Positions 16,610 through 26,200 of a stretch of DNA of 64,000 bases are shown in pieces. The position numbers were made by a program, and so were the translations under genes. The notes beneath the pieces were generated by a model. It made no database searches, was not told the origin of the DNA, and worked only from the letters and a program-made list of their open reading frames with translations. The stretch spans positions 3,236,501 to 3,300,500 of the forward strand of contig NZ_CP115463.1 in assembly GCF_027912495.1 (NCBI RefSeq). Reading direction: 5' to 3'. This stretch comes from Caulobacter sp. NIBR1757. Lineage in GTDB: Bacteria > Pseudomonadota > Alphaproteobacteria > Caulobacterales > Caulobacteraceae. The first letter of the stretch is position 1, and every line of letters begins with the position of its first letter.

Positions 16610-17854
16610 TCAACGCGCGAAATCACGCCCCAAGGCGAGCATGGCCGCCCGCTGTGGGGCGGAGAATTCATCGACGGCGTCGTCGTCGCCGTCGCGGATA
16701 GCCTTCATCAGGCTGGGCGTCAGAGCCGAGGAGAGGGCCCAGTTCCAGTAACGCAGCACCGTCTGGGCCCGATCGACGGCCAGGGAGTCGAAACAGGTCA
16801 GCACGCGCTCGAGCGCCGGGGTGATGTTGCCGGCCCCGTCGGTTTCCGGCCGCCGCAGGCCGCGCCAAAGGGCTTTGACGGCGCCCTTCGGCAGGCCGGT
16901 CGCCTTGCACAGGATGGCGATCGGCTCGCCGCCCGGGTCGGTCATGATCTTGGCGCCGGTCATCGGCTTCAGGCCGGAGAGGTAGCTGATCTCCTCGGCC
17001 AGTTCGCGGGTCATGCCGCTCTGCGCCGCGGCGATCGCTTCGTCGAGGCTGCCGAACGGACTCTTCTCGATGGCGGCGCGATTGCGCTGGCGCCGCTCGA
17101 TGAACTGCAGGGCCTTGCGGGTCAGAGGGTCCTGCCAGCCTTCCTCGGCGGCCAGCGAGAAGAGGTCGCCGACCGCGTCCTGCAACACTTCGCGCGAGAC
17201 CGCGAACCGCTGCAGGATCAGCCGCCGGCAGTCGGCGTCGGCCCACCAGAACATGATGTAGGCGTGGCTGGGCCGCAGCTCCGGCCGCCGCAGCAACAGG
17301 GCGATCAGCCGGGGATTGTCGCGGGTGCAGGCGACGATGGTCTCCAGCGCGCCGTGGCTGAGCCGGGCCATGTCGTTGCGCAGCAGGGCTTCCAGCACCG
17401 GCTGCTCGCAACGGCGGACCAGGGCGTCGCCGACCGCCTCGCCCACCCCGCGGCGCAGGGCGATCAGGCGGCGGTGTTCGGGTTCGGCGTGGAGGGCGCA
17501 GTCGATCAGGTCGGCATCGCCCAGGTGCTGGCTGTGCTCCAGCAGGTTGGCGGCGATCTGGATGGTGTCGCGCAGCAGCATGCGGGCCAGCGACGGCGGC
17601 ACGTCAGCGATGTTGGCCAGGCGGCGGGCCACCTTGGCCCGTTCCTCGGGCGCGGCCTCGCGCAGCATCTCGATCAGCAGGTCGGAGGTCATCGCCCGCT
17701 CGAAGGCGTTGACCCGGCTGCCGGGCAGGCAAACCACATCGGCCAGACGCTTGAGCAGGGTGGCGCGGGAGCGGGCCACGGGCGCGACCACGGGCGTCGC
17801 CCCCGACGGTTCGGGGGCGTCCTCCACGGGGCGCTTGGGGGCGGGCTCGCTCAT
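16610..17854 (-). CDS. DUF2336 protein
   Basis: A 414-residue all-helical soluble protein that fits DUF2336, widespread in Caulobacterales and Rhodospirillales. The N-terminus is Pro/Ala-rich and disordered to about residue 30. HEAT-like helices follow (SDLLIEMLREAAPEERAKVARRLA, then PVLEALLRNDMARLSHGALETIVA), and then the family region with DNPRLIALLLRRPEL. No catalytic motif is visible. Function is unknown; a role in protein-protein contacts is inference from the repeat architecture. It ends 200 bases upstream of mucR on the same strand but appears separately transcribed. Confidence 0.8.
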   Translation of the reverse strand: MSEPAPKRPVEDAPEPSGATPVVAPVARSRATLLKRLADVVCLPGSRVNAFERAMTSDLLIEMLREAAPEERAKVARRLANIADVPPSLARMLLRDTIQIAANLLEHSQHLGDADLIDCALHAEPEHRRLIALRRGVGEAVGDALVRRCEQPVLEALLRNDMARLSHGALETIVACTRDNPRLIALLLRRPELRPSHAYIMFWWADADCRRLILQRFAVSREVLQDAVGDLFSLAAEEGWQDPLTRKALQFIERRQRNRAAIEKSPFGSLDEAIAAAQSGMTRELAEEISYLSGLKPMTGAKIMTDPGGEPIAILCKATGLPKGAVKALWRGLRRPETDGAGNITPALERVLTCFDSLAVDRAQTVLRYWNWALSSALTPSLMKAIRDGDDDAVDEFSAPQRAAMLALGRDFAR

Positions 17855-17943
17855 CAGGACTCCGGTTGCGGCGATCAGCCTAACGCCTCGCCGTTAACTA
17901 CCGGTGACGAACGCCTTGCCCTCGAAGGGGGTTCAGCCGGTTG

Positions 17944-18450
17944 TCAGGCGAAACTTGCCCGCTCCGGCTTGGAGGCCGGGTGGGTCTGGGTGAACAGGTT
18001 GCGGCGCTCGATCAAGATGCTCAACCCGGCCAAGGCCGCGATGGCCACCGCCAGCAGGAACATGGCCCCCTTGTCGGTCGGCAGGTTCAGGGCGTCGATC
18101 TGGGCCGCCGTCATCCCCTGGGCCAGGGCCTGCGACAGCGGGCCGGGCTTGGGAATCTGCCAGCCCAGCCAGGGCGACAGGTGGAAGACGATGGCCCCGA
18201 GGGCGACGGCCAGGCCGAGCATGGCCCCCCGCTGCCGCATGGCGGGCCAGAGCACCAGGCCGGCCGCGACCAGTTCCAGCACGGCGGTGACGTACCGCAG
18301 GCCGGGCTCGAACAGGCCGATCCCCGACTTGGCCGCGATCAGGCCGAAGACCGGATTGGGATCCAGTCCGAAAAACTTCTGAAAACTCATGGCCAGCAAC
18401 AACCCGGCGAGCGCCAGGCCGAACGACCAGCTCAACACGCGATCCATCAT
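17944..18450 (-). CDS. DoxX-like small membrane protein
   Basis: A 168-residue protein with four hydrophobic segments: VLSWSFGLALAGLLLAM, YVTAVLELVAAGLVLWPAM, MLGLAVALGAIVFHL and GAMFLLAVAIAALAGLSILI. The pattern resembles DoxX/DUF4345-type inner-membrane proteins, some linked to redox or quinone biology. Between segments 3 and 4 is a periplasmic-looking loop of ~40 residues. Two adjacent ATG codons (18450 and 18447) are equally possible starts. No operon partner is obvious. Confidence 0.65.
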   Translation of the reverse strand: MMDRVLSWSFGLALAGLLLAMSFQKFFGLDPNPVFGLIAAKSGIGLFEPGLRYVTAVLELVAAGLVLWPAMRQRGAMLGLAVALGAIVFHLSPWLGWQIPKPGPLSQALAQGMTAAQIDALNLPTDKGAMFLLAVAIAALAGLSILIERRNLFTQTHPASKPERASFA

Positions 18451-18570
18451 GGCGTTTTCTCCCGTGAGACTCTGTGTGGTCTCAGCGGGAGAAAGATTGC
18501 GCCCGGTCTGCTACTTTGACGAGTCACGCTTCCGCGACGGAAAGTGGCCGCGAAACCTGAAACGAATGCT

Positions 18571-19446
18571 CTACTTGAACTGGGGCTCTTCCCAATCGGG
18601 CCAGATGTCGGGCAGATCGCTCGACACCTTGTTCGGGTAGTTCGGGGCCCGCTTCTCGAGGAAGGAGGTGACCCCTTCCTTGGCGTCGCCCTGGGCCCCG
18701 CGGAACTGGATGGCCCGGCTGTCGGCGCGGTGGGCGTCCATCGGATGCGCCGCCCCGACATTGCGCCACAGGAGCTGACGGGTCAGGGCGATGGACACCG
18801 GGGCGGTGTTGTCGACGATCTCGCGGGCCAGGGCGCGGGCGGCCGGCAGCAGGTCTTCCGGCGCGTGCAGCGAGCGCACCAGGCCGCCGTCCTTGGCCTC
18901 CTGGGCCGGGAAGACGCGGCCGGTGTAGCACCACTCCAGGGCCTGCTGCATGCCAACGAGGCGCGGCAGGAACCAGGATGAGGCCGCTTCCGGGGTGATG
19001 CCCCGGCGGGCGAAGACGAAACCGAACTTGGCCTCGGTCGAGGCCAGACGGATGTCCATGGCCAGCTGCATGGTCACGCCGATGCCGACGGCGGCGCCGT
19101 TGACGGCGGCGATCACCGGCTTCTTGCAGTCGTAGATGCGCAGGGTCAGGCGGCCGCCGCCGTCGCGATAGATGTTGTCGACCTTGCCGCTCTCGCGGAC
19201 GTCCTCGTTGCGCGAGGCGTAGTCGAAGGTCGAACCGCCAGTGCCCAGGTCCGCCCCGGCGCAGAAGGCGCGGCCCGAGCCGGTGACGATCACCGCCTTG
19301 ACCGCGTCGTCAGCGTCGATCTGGTCGAAGCAGTCGATCATCTCCAGCATCATCTGGGCGGTGAAGGCGTTCATCCGCTCCGGCCGATGCAGGGTCAGGG
19401 TCGCGATGCCGTCCTCGACGACGTACTGGATGGTTTCGTAGGCCAC
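18571..19446 (-). CDS. Enoyl-CoA hydratase/isomerase (crotonase superfamily)
   Basis: A 291-residue crotonase-fold protein. Visible features are the first oxyanion-hole region (AFCAGADLGTGG) and the second (NGAAVGIGVTMQLAMDIRLAS), followed by KFGFVFARRGITPEAASSWFLPRLVG with a Glu suited to hydratase chemistry. The start is GTG at 19446 with an AGAGGGAG site. The gene reads out of element B: a TATAAT box conserved in that element lies 84 bases upstream (19530-19535, minus strand), so the element may supply its promoter. The substrate chain is not predictable. No neighbouring beta-oxidation genes form an operon with it. Confidence 0.88.
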   Translation of the reverse strand: MAYETIQYVVEDGIATLTLHRPERMNAFTAQMMLEMIDCFDQIDADDAVKAVIVTGSGRAFCAGADLGTGGSTFDYASRNEDVRESGKVDNIYRDGGGRLTLRIYDCKKPVIAAVNGAAVGIGVTMQLAMDIRLASTEAKFGFVFARRGITPEAASSWFLPRLVGMQQALEWCYTGRVFPAQEAKDGGLVRSLHAPEDLLPAARALAREIVDNTAPVSIALTRQLLWRNVGAAHPMDAHRADSRAIQFRGAQGDAKEGVTSFLEKRAPNYPNKVSSDLPDIWPDWEEPQFK

Positions 19447-19512
19447 GGACGGCTCCCTCTATTGATTTGGCGGCATAGAAGCCTCCCCTACCCCACGGAA
19501 GGCAAGCGCGGC

Positions 19513-19780
19513 TATCGAAGCGGCAGGCCATTATACCGCCGCCCCCGACCCACGAAAAATGGCGACGTCGGCCAAGGTGCGGAGGAAACGCCCGCCGGCG
19601 TGGGTTTTGGCGTGGCTTCGGCGCGGGGCGCGTAGGCTTCGGCGTAGCCCCGACGTAGGCCGATGCGCGGGCTTTGTGGGCCCCGCCGAGGGGCAAGGGA
19701 CCTACGCCGTCCGCCCAACCCCGGAAAACGGCGCCCGGAGCCGCTCAAACCCGATGAATATGTCTAGACATATTCATCGG
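19513..19780 (-). repeat. ~250-bp palindrome/TATAAT element, copy B
   Basis: This copy fills most of the 355-base gap between the P450 stop and the enoyl-CoA hydratase start. Its palindrome is the longest, a perfect 30-bp inverted repeat (19751-19780) around AATATGTCTAGACATATT. TATAAT lies at 19530-19535 (minus) and GCCGCTTCG at 19516-19524, five bases further on. The interior has several CCTACG/CGTAGG words. The palindrome lies ~20 bases past the P450 stop, so as RNA it could also act as a hairpin for that transcript. Confidence 0.75.
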
Positions 19781-19801
19781 CACTTGAAATTGTTGAACTT
19801 T

Positions 19802-21127
19802 TTAGCTGCTGAAGGCCACGCCCAGCCGCCGGATGGCGTGGACGAAGTTGTTCGGGGCGATGTCGATGTCGCCGGTCCAGCGGATGTCGGGGTAGCGGGC
19901 CAGCAGCTGGCGCCAAGTTTCCTCCAGCTGCAGCTGGGCGACGCGCTTGCCGATGCAGACGTGCGGGCCGTAGCCGAAGGCGATGTGCTTGTCGGCATTG
20001 GCGCGGGTCACGTCGAGGACATCGGGGTTGTCGAACACGGCCGCGTCGCGGTTGCCCGAGCCGTAGTACATGATGACCTTCTGGCCCTCGAGGATGCGCT
20101 GGCCGGCGACCTCGGCGTCCCGGGTGGCGGTGCGGCGCATGTAGATCACCGGGCTGACCATGCGGATGAACTCGTTGACGGCATTGGGCAGCAGGCCGTC
20201 GTCGGCCAGCAACATCGCGCGCTGGTCCGGGTGTTCGGTGACCAGCTTCACCGAGCCGGACAGGGTGTTGCGGGTGGTGTCGTTGCCGGCGAAGACGATC
20301 AGCAGCCAGCTGCCGTCGAGGTATTCGTCGGAGAGGAAATCACCCTCCAGCTGGGCGCGGGCGATGGCGCTCATCAGGTCGGGCTGGGGGTCCTGGCGGC
20401 GCTTGTGCAGCATGTGCCGGCCGTAGTCGAACATCTCCTCGACGTTGGTGTTGAAGTCCTGGATGAACTGCATCAGCTCCAGAGTCGGGCCGGCGGCCAG
20501 GTTGGCCTGCTCGGTGGCCATGTTCTGGGCCAGCTCGAGATAGTGCATCCACTTGAGGAACTTCGGCCGGTCCTCCGGCGGCACGCCAAGGATCTCGCAG
20601 AGGGTGAACAGCGGCAGCTGCGAGGAGAAGTTCTCGACAAAATCCAGCTCACCCCGGCCGGCCATCGCGTCCAGCAGGCGGGTGATCTCGGCCTTCACCT
20701 TGACCTGCAGCTCGCGCAGGTAGCCGGGGGTGAAGTAGGGCATATGCTCGCGGCGCAGCTGCAGGTGCCAGGGCTGGTCCATGTTGATCATGGCGTCCAT
20801 CGAGGCGCGGAACAGCAGGGCGTGGCGCTGCTCGGGCTTGCCGACCGCCATCAGGATGCCGCCGCGCTGGCTGGAGAAGGTTTCCGGATCGCCGTTGACG
20901 GTCATGATGTCGGCATGGCGGGTGACGGCCCAGAAGCCGGGGCCCTCGCGCGGTTCGGCATGCCACATGACCGGCGCCTCTGCCCGCATGCGGGCGAAGT
21001 CGGCCCAGGGCTGGCCATGGGCGAAGTTCATCGGGTTGGTCAGGTCGATACCGTCCAGCACCGGCCAGGCGAGCGGCGTATCGGGACCTGGACGGGCCTC
21101 CTGGACGGTCTGGCTGAGCAGCTCCAT
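19802..21127 (-). CDS. Cytochrome P450
   Basis: A 441-residue soluble bacterial-type P450. The heme-binding loop is FGYGPHVCIG with the thiolate Cys at residue 391. The I-helix oxygen-activation motif is FAGNDTTRNT, and the K-helix ExxR is in NEFIRMV. The N-terminus has no membrane anchor, fitting class I enzymes fed by ferredoxin. The start at 21127 follows an AGGGAAGAG site. No ferredoxin or reductase gene is adjacent. Family character (long central helices, RPKFLKWMHYLELAQN) resembles P450s acting on fatty acid, terpene or sterol-like substrates; the substrate is unknown. Confidence 0.92.
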   Translation of the reverse strand: MELLSQTVQEARPGPDTPLAWPVLDGIDLTNPMNFAHGQPWADFARMRAEAPVMWHAEPREGPGFWAVTRHADIMTVNGDPETFSSQRGGILMAVGKPEQRHALLFRASMDAMINMDQPWHLQLRREHMPYFTPGYLRELQVKVKAEITRLLDAMAGRGELDFVENFSSQLPLFTLCEILGVPPEDRPKFLKWMHYLELAQNMATEQANLAAGPTLELMQFIQDFNTNVEEMFDYGRHMLHKRRQDPQPDLMSAIARAQLEGDFLSDEYLDGSWLLIVFAGNDTTRNTLSGSVKLVTEHPDQRAMLLADDGLLPNAVNEFIRMVSPVIYMRRTATRDAEVAGQRILEGQKVIMYYGSGNRDAAVFDNPDVLDVTRANADKHIAFGYGPHVCIGKRVAQLQLEETWRQLLARYPDIRWTGDIDIAPNNFVHAIRRLGVAFSS

Positions 21128-21208
21128 GGTCTCTTCCCTGGATAAGTTATCGTTGGTTACCCGGGACCTTGGCCCCTCCCCGTCCCGGCGCCAAGCTGTG
21201 ACGTGGCG

Positions 21209-21934
21209 TCAGGCCACAAGCTTGTGCGCCGCCAGCCGCTCGTAGAGAGGTCTGGCCTGGTCGGCGATGCGCCGCAGGTTGTCGGGCAGGTCGGGCGCGG
21301 CCTCGGCGGCCGGCGGCCCAAAGCCGGTCGAGCGCTCGACGGCGTCGTACCAGGCCGGCGCCCAGACGCCGTCGCTGTCCCGGGGGCCGGCCGGCCAGGT
21401 CAGCATGTGGTCGCTGAACGGGATGCCCAGGCCGGCGCAGAGGGCGGTCAGGACGGCGCGCGGATCGGCCAGCACGTCGGCGCCCTCGACGACCGGGGGG
21501 CTGCGGCCCAGGCGGTCGCACTCGCGGTCGAACAGCTCGCCCTGCCGCTCGACGCCGATGTCGGCCAGGGTCACCTCGCCGCGCTTGCGCACATAGGAGG
21601 CCAGCACGGCGGCCGGGTCGCGGATCAGGAAGGCGTTGATGCAGGCCCCGGTCCAGGACAGGTCGACGCCGGGCAGCATGTGGTGGGTCATGTGCTTCTG
21701 GTAGAAGACCGGCGCCGCCGCCTCCCCGGCCATGGCGGCGGCCACCGTGGCCCAGTCGGTGGATTGCGAGGCCAGAACCTCCTCGCGCATGGGATGGTCC
21801 AGGCCGGTGGCGGCCAGGTAGGCGGCGTAGAAGGGCTCGTCGACGACGACGGTGTCGGGGCGGTTCTCGAAGGACCGCATCATCGCCGTGGAGATGTTGC
21901 GCGGCCCCGACCACATGGCGATGCGCAGGGTCAT
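21209..21934 (-). CDS. Sulfotransferase-like P-loop protein paired with a class IV aminotransferase-fold protein
   Basis: A 241-residue protein beginning IAMWSGPRNISTAMMRSFENR, a P-loop-like phosphosulfate-binding motif seen in sulfotransferase-fold proteins, followed by VVDEPFYAAYLAATG and FLIRDPAAVLASY. From memory, the same domain is fused in plants to a class IV aminotransferase-like domain (branched-chain aminotransferase-like proteins), and here the two are neighbours on the same strand (22263-23174). This suggests a joint function, though no activity is established that I can cite. The gap of 328 bases between them contains an inverted repeat. Whether it truly binds PAPS is unknown. 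Confidence 0.75.
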   Translation of the reverse strand: MTLRIAMWSGPRNISTAMMRSFENRPDTVVVDEPFYAAYLAATGLDHPMREEVLASQSTDWATVAAAMAGEAAAPVFYQKHMTHHMLPGVDLSWTGACINAFLIRDPAAVLASYVRKRGEVTLADIGVERQGELFDRECDRLGRSPPVVEGADVLADPRAVLTALCAGLGIPFSDHMLTWPAGPRDSDGVWAPAWYDAVERSTGFGPPAAEAAPDLPDNLRRIADQARPLYERLAAHKLVA

Positions 21935-22016
21935 CGAAGTCCTCTCTCGCCTTCAAGGGCAGGGCGATCGCAAGCGGCAACCGACGTCCAAGACCGGGTC
22001 AGCCGCCGTGAGAGGT

Positions 22017-22175
22017 CCCTTCTCCCCTTGCGGGAGAAGGTGGCCCGAAGGGCCGGATGAGGGGTCGATAGGTCGTTCAGCCGCGCTGAGGTGTTGGCGA
22101 CTGGCTGGGTCGATGGCCGGGGAGCCCCCTCATCCGACGCCTTCGGCGCCACCTTCTCCCGCGAGGGGAGAAGGG
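22017..22175. repeat. Intergenic inverted repeat, second family
   Basis: The left arm (~22019-22064, CTTCTCCCCTTGCGGGAGAAGG...GGATGAGGGG) and right arm (~22126-22175, CCCCTCATCCG...CACCTTCTCCCGC...GGGGAGAAG) are near-complementary with a spacer of about 60 bases. It occupies most of the 328-base gap 21935-22262, where no gene is seen. It differs in sequence from the repeats at 2137 and 59158. It is typical of dispersed GC-rich palindromic repeats in alphaproteobacteria. Confidence 0.75.
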
Positions 22176-22262
22176 AGCCCAGAGGCGAACTCACAATCGA
22201 TGGCTCTCTGCGAAATGCGATAGACCTCCCAGCATAGGGGAGCGTGGCGCCGTGCATCAGCC

Positions 22263-23174
22263 TCATCGAACCGCCTCCGCGTCCTTGAGCGCTTCGTACA
22301 GGGCCCTCAGTTTCGTCGTCATCGGGCCCGGCAAGGCCAAGGGCAAGGTCACACCGTCGATCTCCCGCACCGGGGTCAGGCCGCCGAAGGTGCCGGTGAC
22401 GAAGGCCTCGTCGGCGGCGCGGCAGTCCTCGGGCGGGAAGTCGCCGAGCACCAGCGGAATGCCGTTCTGCTCGCACAGGCGGATGACGTTGCCGCGGGTC
22501 ACGCCGTTGAAGCAGTAGTCGCCGCGCGAGGTGCGCACCTGGCCGTCCCTGACCCAGAAGAAGTTGGTGGCGTTGCAGCTGGACACGAAGCCGTGCGGAT
22601 CGAGCATGATCCCCTCGTCGGCGCCCAGCGCGATGGCCTCGTTGAGGGCGATGATCAGGTTGAGCCGGCTGTGGGAGTTCAGCCGCATGTCGAACATCTC
22701 GGCCGGGCTGCAGCGGATCGACACCGTGGCCAGCTTCAGGCCGCGGGTGACGATGGACGGGCTCGGCGTCTTCCACTCGGCCAGGATCACCACCGTTGGC
22801 GTGCCCAGGGCATTGCGCGGGTCCTGGTTGGCCGCCGACTTCGGCCCCCGCGTCACCATCAGCCGCAGGTGAACGCCGTCCTCCATGCCGTTGGCGGTGA
22901 GGAGGTCATCCAGCGCCGCAACCACCTGGTCCCGGCTCATGCCGATTTCGAGGCCGATGGCGGCCGCCCCGGCGAACAGGCGGTCGAGGTGGGTGTCCAG
23001 GAACACCAGCCGGCCCCTGTGCAGCCGCAGCCCCTCCCACACCCCGTCGCCGACCACGAAGCCGGCGTCGAAGATCGAGACCTTGGCGTCCTCCTTGCGG
23101 ACAAGCTGGCCATTCAGCCAGACACGGGCGTCGGCGTTGCGCGGGTCGAGGGCGAAGTCCTGGCTGCCGGCCAT
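22263..23174 (-). CDS. Class IV aminotransferase-fold protein, apparently lacking the PLP lysine
   Basis: A 303-residue protein of the branched-chain/D-amino acid aminotransferase fold (class IV). Fold landmarks are WLNGQLVRKEDAKVSIFDAGFVVGDGVWEGLR, then EGIMLDPHGFVSSCNATNFFWVRDG and AFVTGTFGGLTPV. Aligning by eye with E. coli IlvE, where the PLP lysine precedes AGGNYLSSLL, the equivalent segment here is RLNSHSRLNLIIALNEA: Asn166 stands where Lys is expected. If so, ordinary transamination is unlikely. It lies upstream of, and on the same strand as, the sulfotransferase-like gene, with which its plant relatives are fused. Confidence 0.8.
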   Translation of the reverse strand: MAGSQDFALDPRNADARVWLNGQLVRKEDAKVSIFDAGFVVGDGVWEGLRLHRGRLVFLDTHLDRLFAGAAAIGLEIGMSRDQVVAALDDLLTANGMEDGVHLRLMVTRGPKSAANQDPRNALGTPTVVILAEWKTPSPSIVTRGLKLATVSIRCSPAEMFDMRLNSHSRLNLIIALNEAIALGADEGIMLDPHGFVSSCNATNFFWVRDGQVRTSRGDYCFNGVTRGNVIRLCEQNGIPLVLGDFPPEDCRAADEAFVTGTFGGLTPVREIDGVTLPLALPGPMTTKLRALYEALKDAEAVR

Positions 23175-23219
23175 GCGATGTCTCCAGAGGCGATCTTTGG
23201 GGAATCCCAGACATGAAAC

Positions 23220-23247
23220 AGCCGGCCCTGGATGACCAGAGCCGGCT
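23220..23247 (-). terminator. Intrinsic terminator of the giant RTX gene
   Basis: On the minus strand, AGCCGGCTCTGG-TCAT-CCAGGGCCGGCT forms a 12-bp stem with one G-T pair and a four-base loop, followed by GTTTCATG. It begins ~30 bases past the RTX stop codon. Confidence 0.65.
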
Positions 23248-23275
23248 GCTAAAGTTCAGACGCGGAGGGCGTGGA

Positions 23276-26200
23276 TCAGAGGATCCAGCCGCCCGTGCCG
23301 TCCAGGAAGGTCCCGGGCGCGATGACGTTGCCGCTCGTTCCCGTGTGGTCGCCGTCGAGACGCAGCGAGTAGTCCGCCTTCTTGTCCCCGTTGACGTCGA
23401 GGCGCAGGTAGGTGGAGGCCGTGGTCGCGTCGTAGGTCAGGGTCGCTTCGCCGGCCACGCCGCTGAAGGTGCTGAGCACCGTGGCGAAGTGGAAGGCCTG
23501 ATTGCCGGCCAGGTTGGCGTTGGCGTCGATGGCCGACAGGTCGACCCGGTCACCGCCGGCGACGCTGAAGTCGAAGATCCGGTCGGTCTCCAGGGTGACC
23601 AGACCAACGCTTTCCTGGCGGACCGCGAAGACGTCATAGCCGCTGCCGCCGGTCAGCAGGTCGTTGCCGAGACCACCGTAGATGACGTCGTTGCCGGCGC
23701 CGCCGTTGATGGTATCGACCCCGGCCTTGCCGTCGAGGATGTTGACGCCCTCGTTGCCGGTGATGGCGTTGGCGGCGCTGTTGCCGGTGCCGGAGATGTC
23801 GCCGGCGCCCGCCGTCAGTTCCAGGGCTTCGATATTGTCGCCCATGATGTAGGTGGCCGCGGAGGAGCGGACGACATCGTAGCCCTCGCCCACGTTCTCG
23901 CTGACGACGTCATTGTATTCGTTGACGATATAGACGTCGTTGCCGAGGCCGCCGTACATCTTGTCCGGACCGGCCTCCCCGTCGAGGTAGTCGTTGCCGT
24001 CGCCACCCGTGAGGGTGTCGGTCTCGGAGCCGCCGTACATGTAGTCGTTGCCGATACCACCGACCAGCTGGTCGAGGCCGGCGCCGCCGTACAGCTTGTC
24101 GGCGCCGTCGCCGCCGTCCAGCTGGTCGTTGCCGTCCTCGCCGAACACCGAGTCGTTGCCGGCTCCGCCCGCGGCCGTATCGTTGCCGAGACCGCCGTGG
24201 ACCTGGTCGTTGGAGTCGCCGCCGTCGAGCACGTCGTTGCCGGAGCCGCCGTCGAGGTAATCCTTGCCGCCGAAGCCGTAGAGCTTGTCGGCCCCGTCCA
24301 TGCCCGACAGGATGTTGACCCCGTCATTGCCGTTGATGGTGTTGTTCGAGGCGTTGCCCGTGCCGTCGGAGTCGCCCGAGCCCAGCAGGGTCAGGTGTTC
24401 CAGGCCGGCGCCCAGCACGTAGGTCCCCAGCGACTTGACGGTGTCGATGCCGCTGCTGTCGGTGATGGTGTCGCCGGCGTCATCCACGAAGTAGACGTCG
24501 TTGCCGGCGCCGCCGTTCATGTCGTCGGCGCCCGTGCCGCCATCCAGGGTATCGTTGCCGTTGCCGCCGACGAGATCGTCCGCGCCGGCGCCGCCGTTGA
24601 GGATGTCGTTGCCTTCATCGCCGTTCAGCTGGTCGTTGTCGTCGCCGCCATTCAGCTTGTCGGCCTGATCGCCACCGTTGAGGGTGTCGTCGCCCGCTTC
24701 GCCGTTGATGACGTCGCCGCCGCCGAGGCCATCGACGGTGTCGTTGCCGCCGCCGGCGTTGACGGTGTTGCCGATGCCGTTGCCGGTGATGGTGTCACCA
24801 CCGCCGGTGCCCAGGTAGATGTCGCCGCTGTCGGTCTCACCGTTGATGATGATGGTCACCGTCGCCACGTCGCCGCCGTCCACCGTGTAGGTGAAGGTGT
24901 CGGTGTCGTCGCTGTTGCCGGCCCCGGCCGAGGCGTCGACGAGGTCGTCGAAGGCGCCGTTGGGATCGTAGTCGAAGGTGCCGTTGGCGTAGACGGTCAG
25001 CAGGGCGCCGCTCGGCAGGGCGAACTGCACGCCGTAGGTGATGGCGGCGCCGTTGACCTCGGTGATGTCGGAGACGCCGCTGTCGGCGCCCGAGCCGTTG
25101 TCGGCCAGCAGGTCGCCGGCGACGATCGGCGCCGATTCCGTGGTCGAGAAGGCGTCGTCCTGGGCGTCGCCGCCGCCGTCGACGATGGTGATCACCGTGG
25201 CGGTCTGGCTGCTCGGCGTCGTGCCGTCGGTCACCGTGATGTTGACGGTGCGGCTGTTGTCGGTGCCGCCGACGTTGGCGTCACCCGTGAAGTCGTAGGT
25301 GATTGAGCGGATGGCGGCCTGGTAGTTGGCGACCGTAGCGCTCCCCGACAGGGTCAGGACCCCGGTGCCGGAATTGTAGACGCCGGTGATGCCGTTCTGG
25401 TCGACGAAGATCAGCGTATCACCCGCCACGAAGTCGGAGATCGAGATCGTCGCGCCGGTCATGTTGGCGCTGTCGACATCGGTGACCGTGAAGGCCGGCG
25501 TCACGGCGATCGCACCCGCGCCCTCGGTGAAGGTGGCGGTGGTGTCAGCGTTGACGGTCGGAGCATCGTTCACCGCGGTGACCGAGGTGCTCAGGGTCAT
25601 CGTCGAGTTGGAATAGACGGTCGAGCCGCCCGAGCCGGTCAGCGAGGAGTCCAGGCGGGTGCCGGTGACCACCGGGCCGGCCGAGCTGTCAATCAGCAGG
25701 ACGACGATGCTGCCGGGGTTACCGGAATAGTTGGCATTCGGGACGAAGCGCAGGGAGTCGCTCGACGAGACCAAGTAGGTGTTGGTCGGGCTGAGGGTCG
25801 GCAGGTTGATCCAGCTGCCGCCCGTGAACACCTGCCAGACGCCCTGGGTCGCGGAGTTGGCATTGTTGATGCCGATCATGATGCCGGCGAAGGTGTTCGG
25901 CGAACTTCCGCCGGCGACGTTGTCGGCCGCGTCGGAGAAGTGGGTGCCGAACAGGTTGGCGACGGTATCGCCGGCCGGATTGACGGCGTCTTCGCTGATC
26001 GCTGTCAGGGTCGTGGTCGTGCCGCCGATGACCGTCGGCGCGTCGTTGACCGCGATGATGTTCGGTTGACTGATGACCACCGTGCCGGTGCTGTAGGGGG
26101 TCGTGCCGCCGCGGGTGGAGACGTCGCGGTCCTCGCCGAAGGTGATCGACGAGCCGGAGTTGTCGACCAGCACCACGGTCAGGGTGGGGGCCGGACCGTT

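Noticed and set aside
23640..24800. Tandem DNA repeats that could be read as a CRISPR-like array
   Set aside because: The period and codon phase match RTX nonapeptides in a long open frame; repeats are degenerate and there are no unique spacers.
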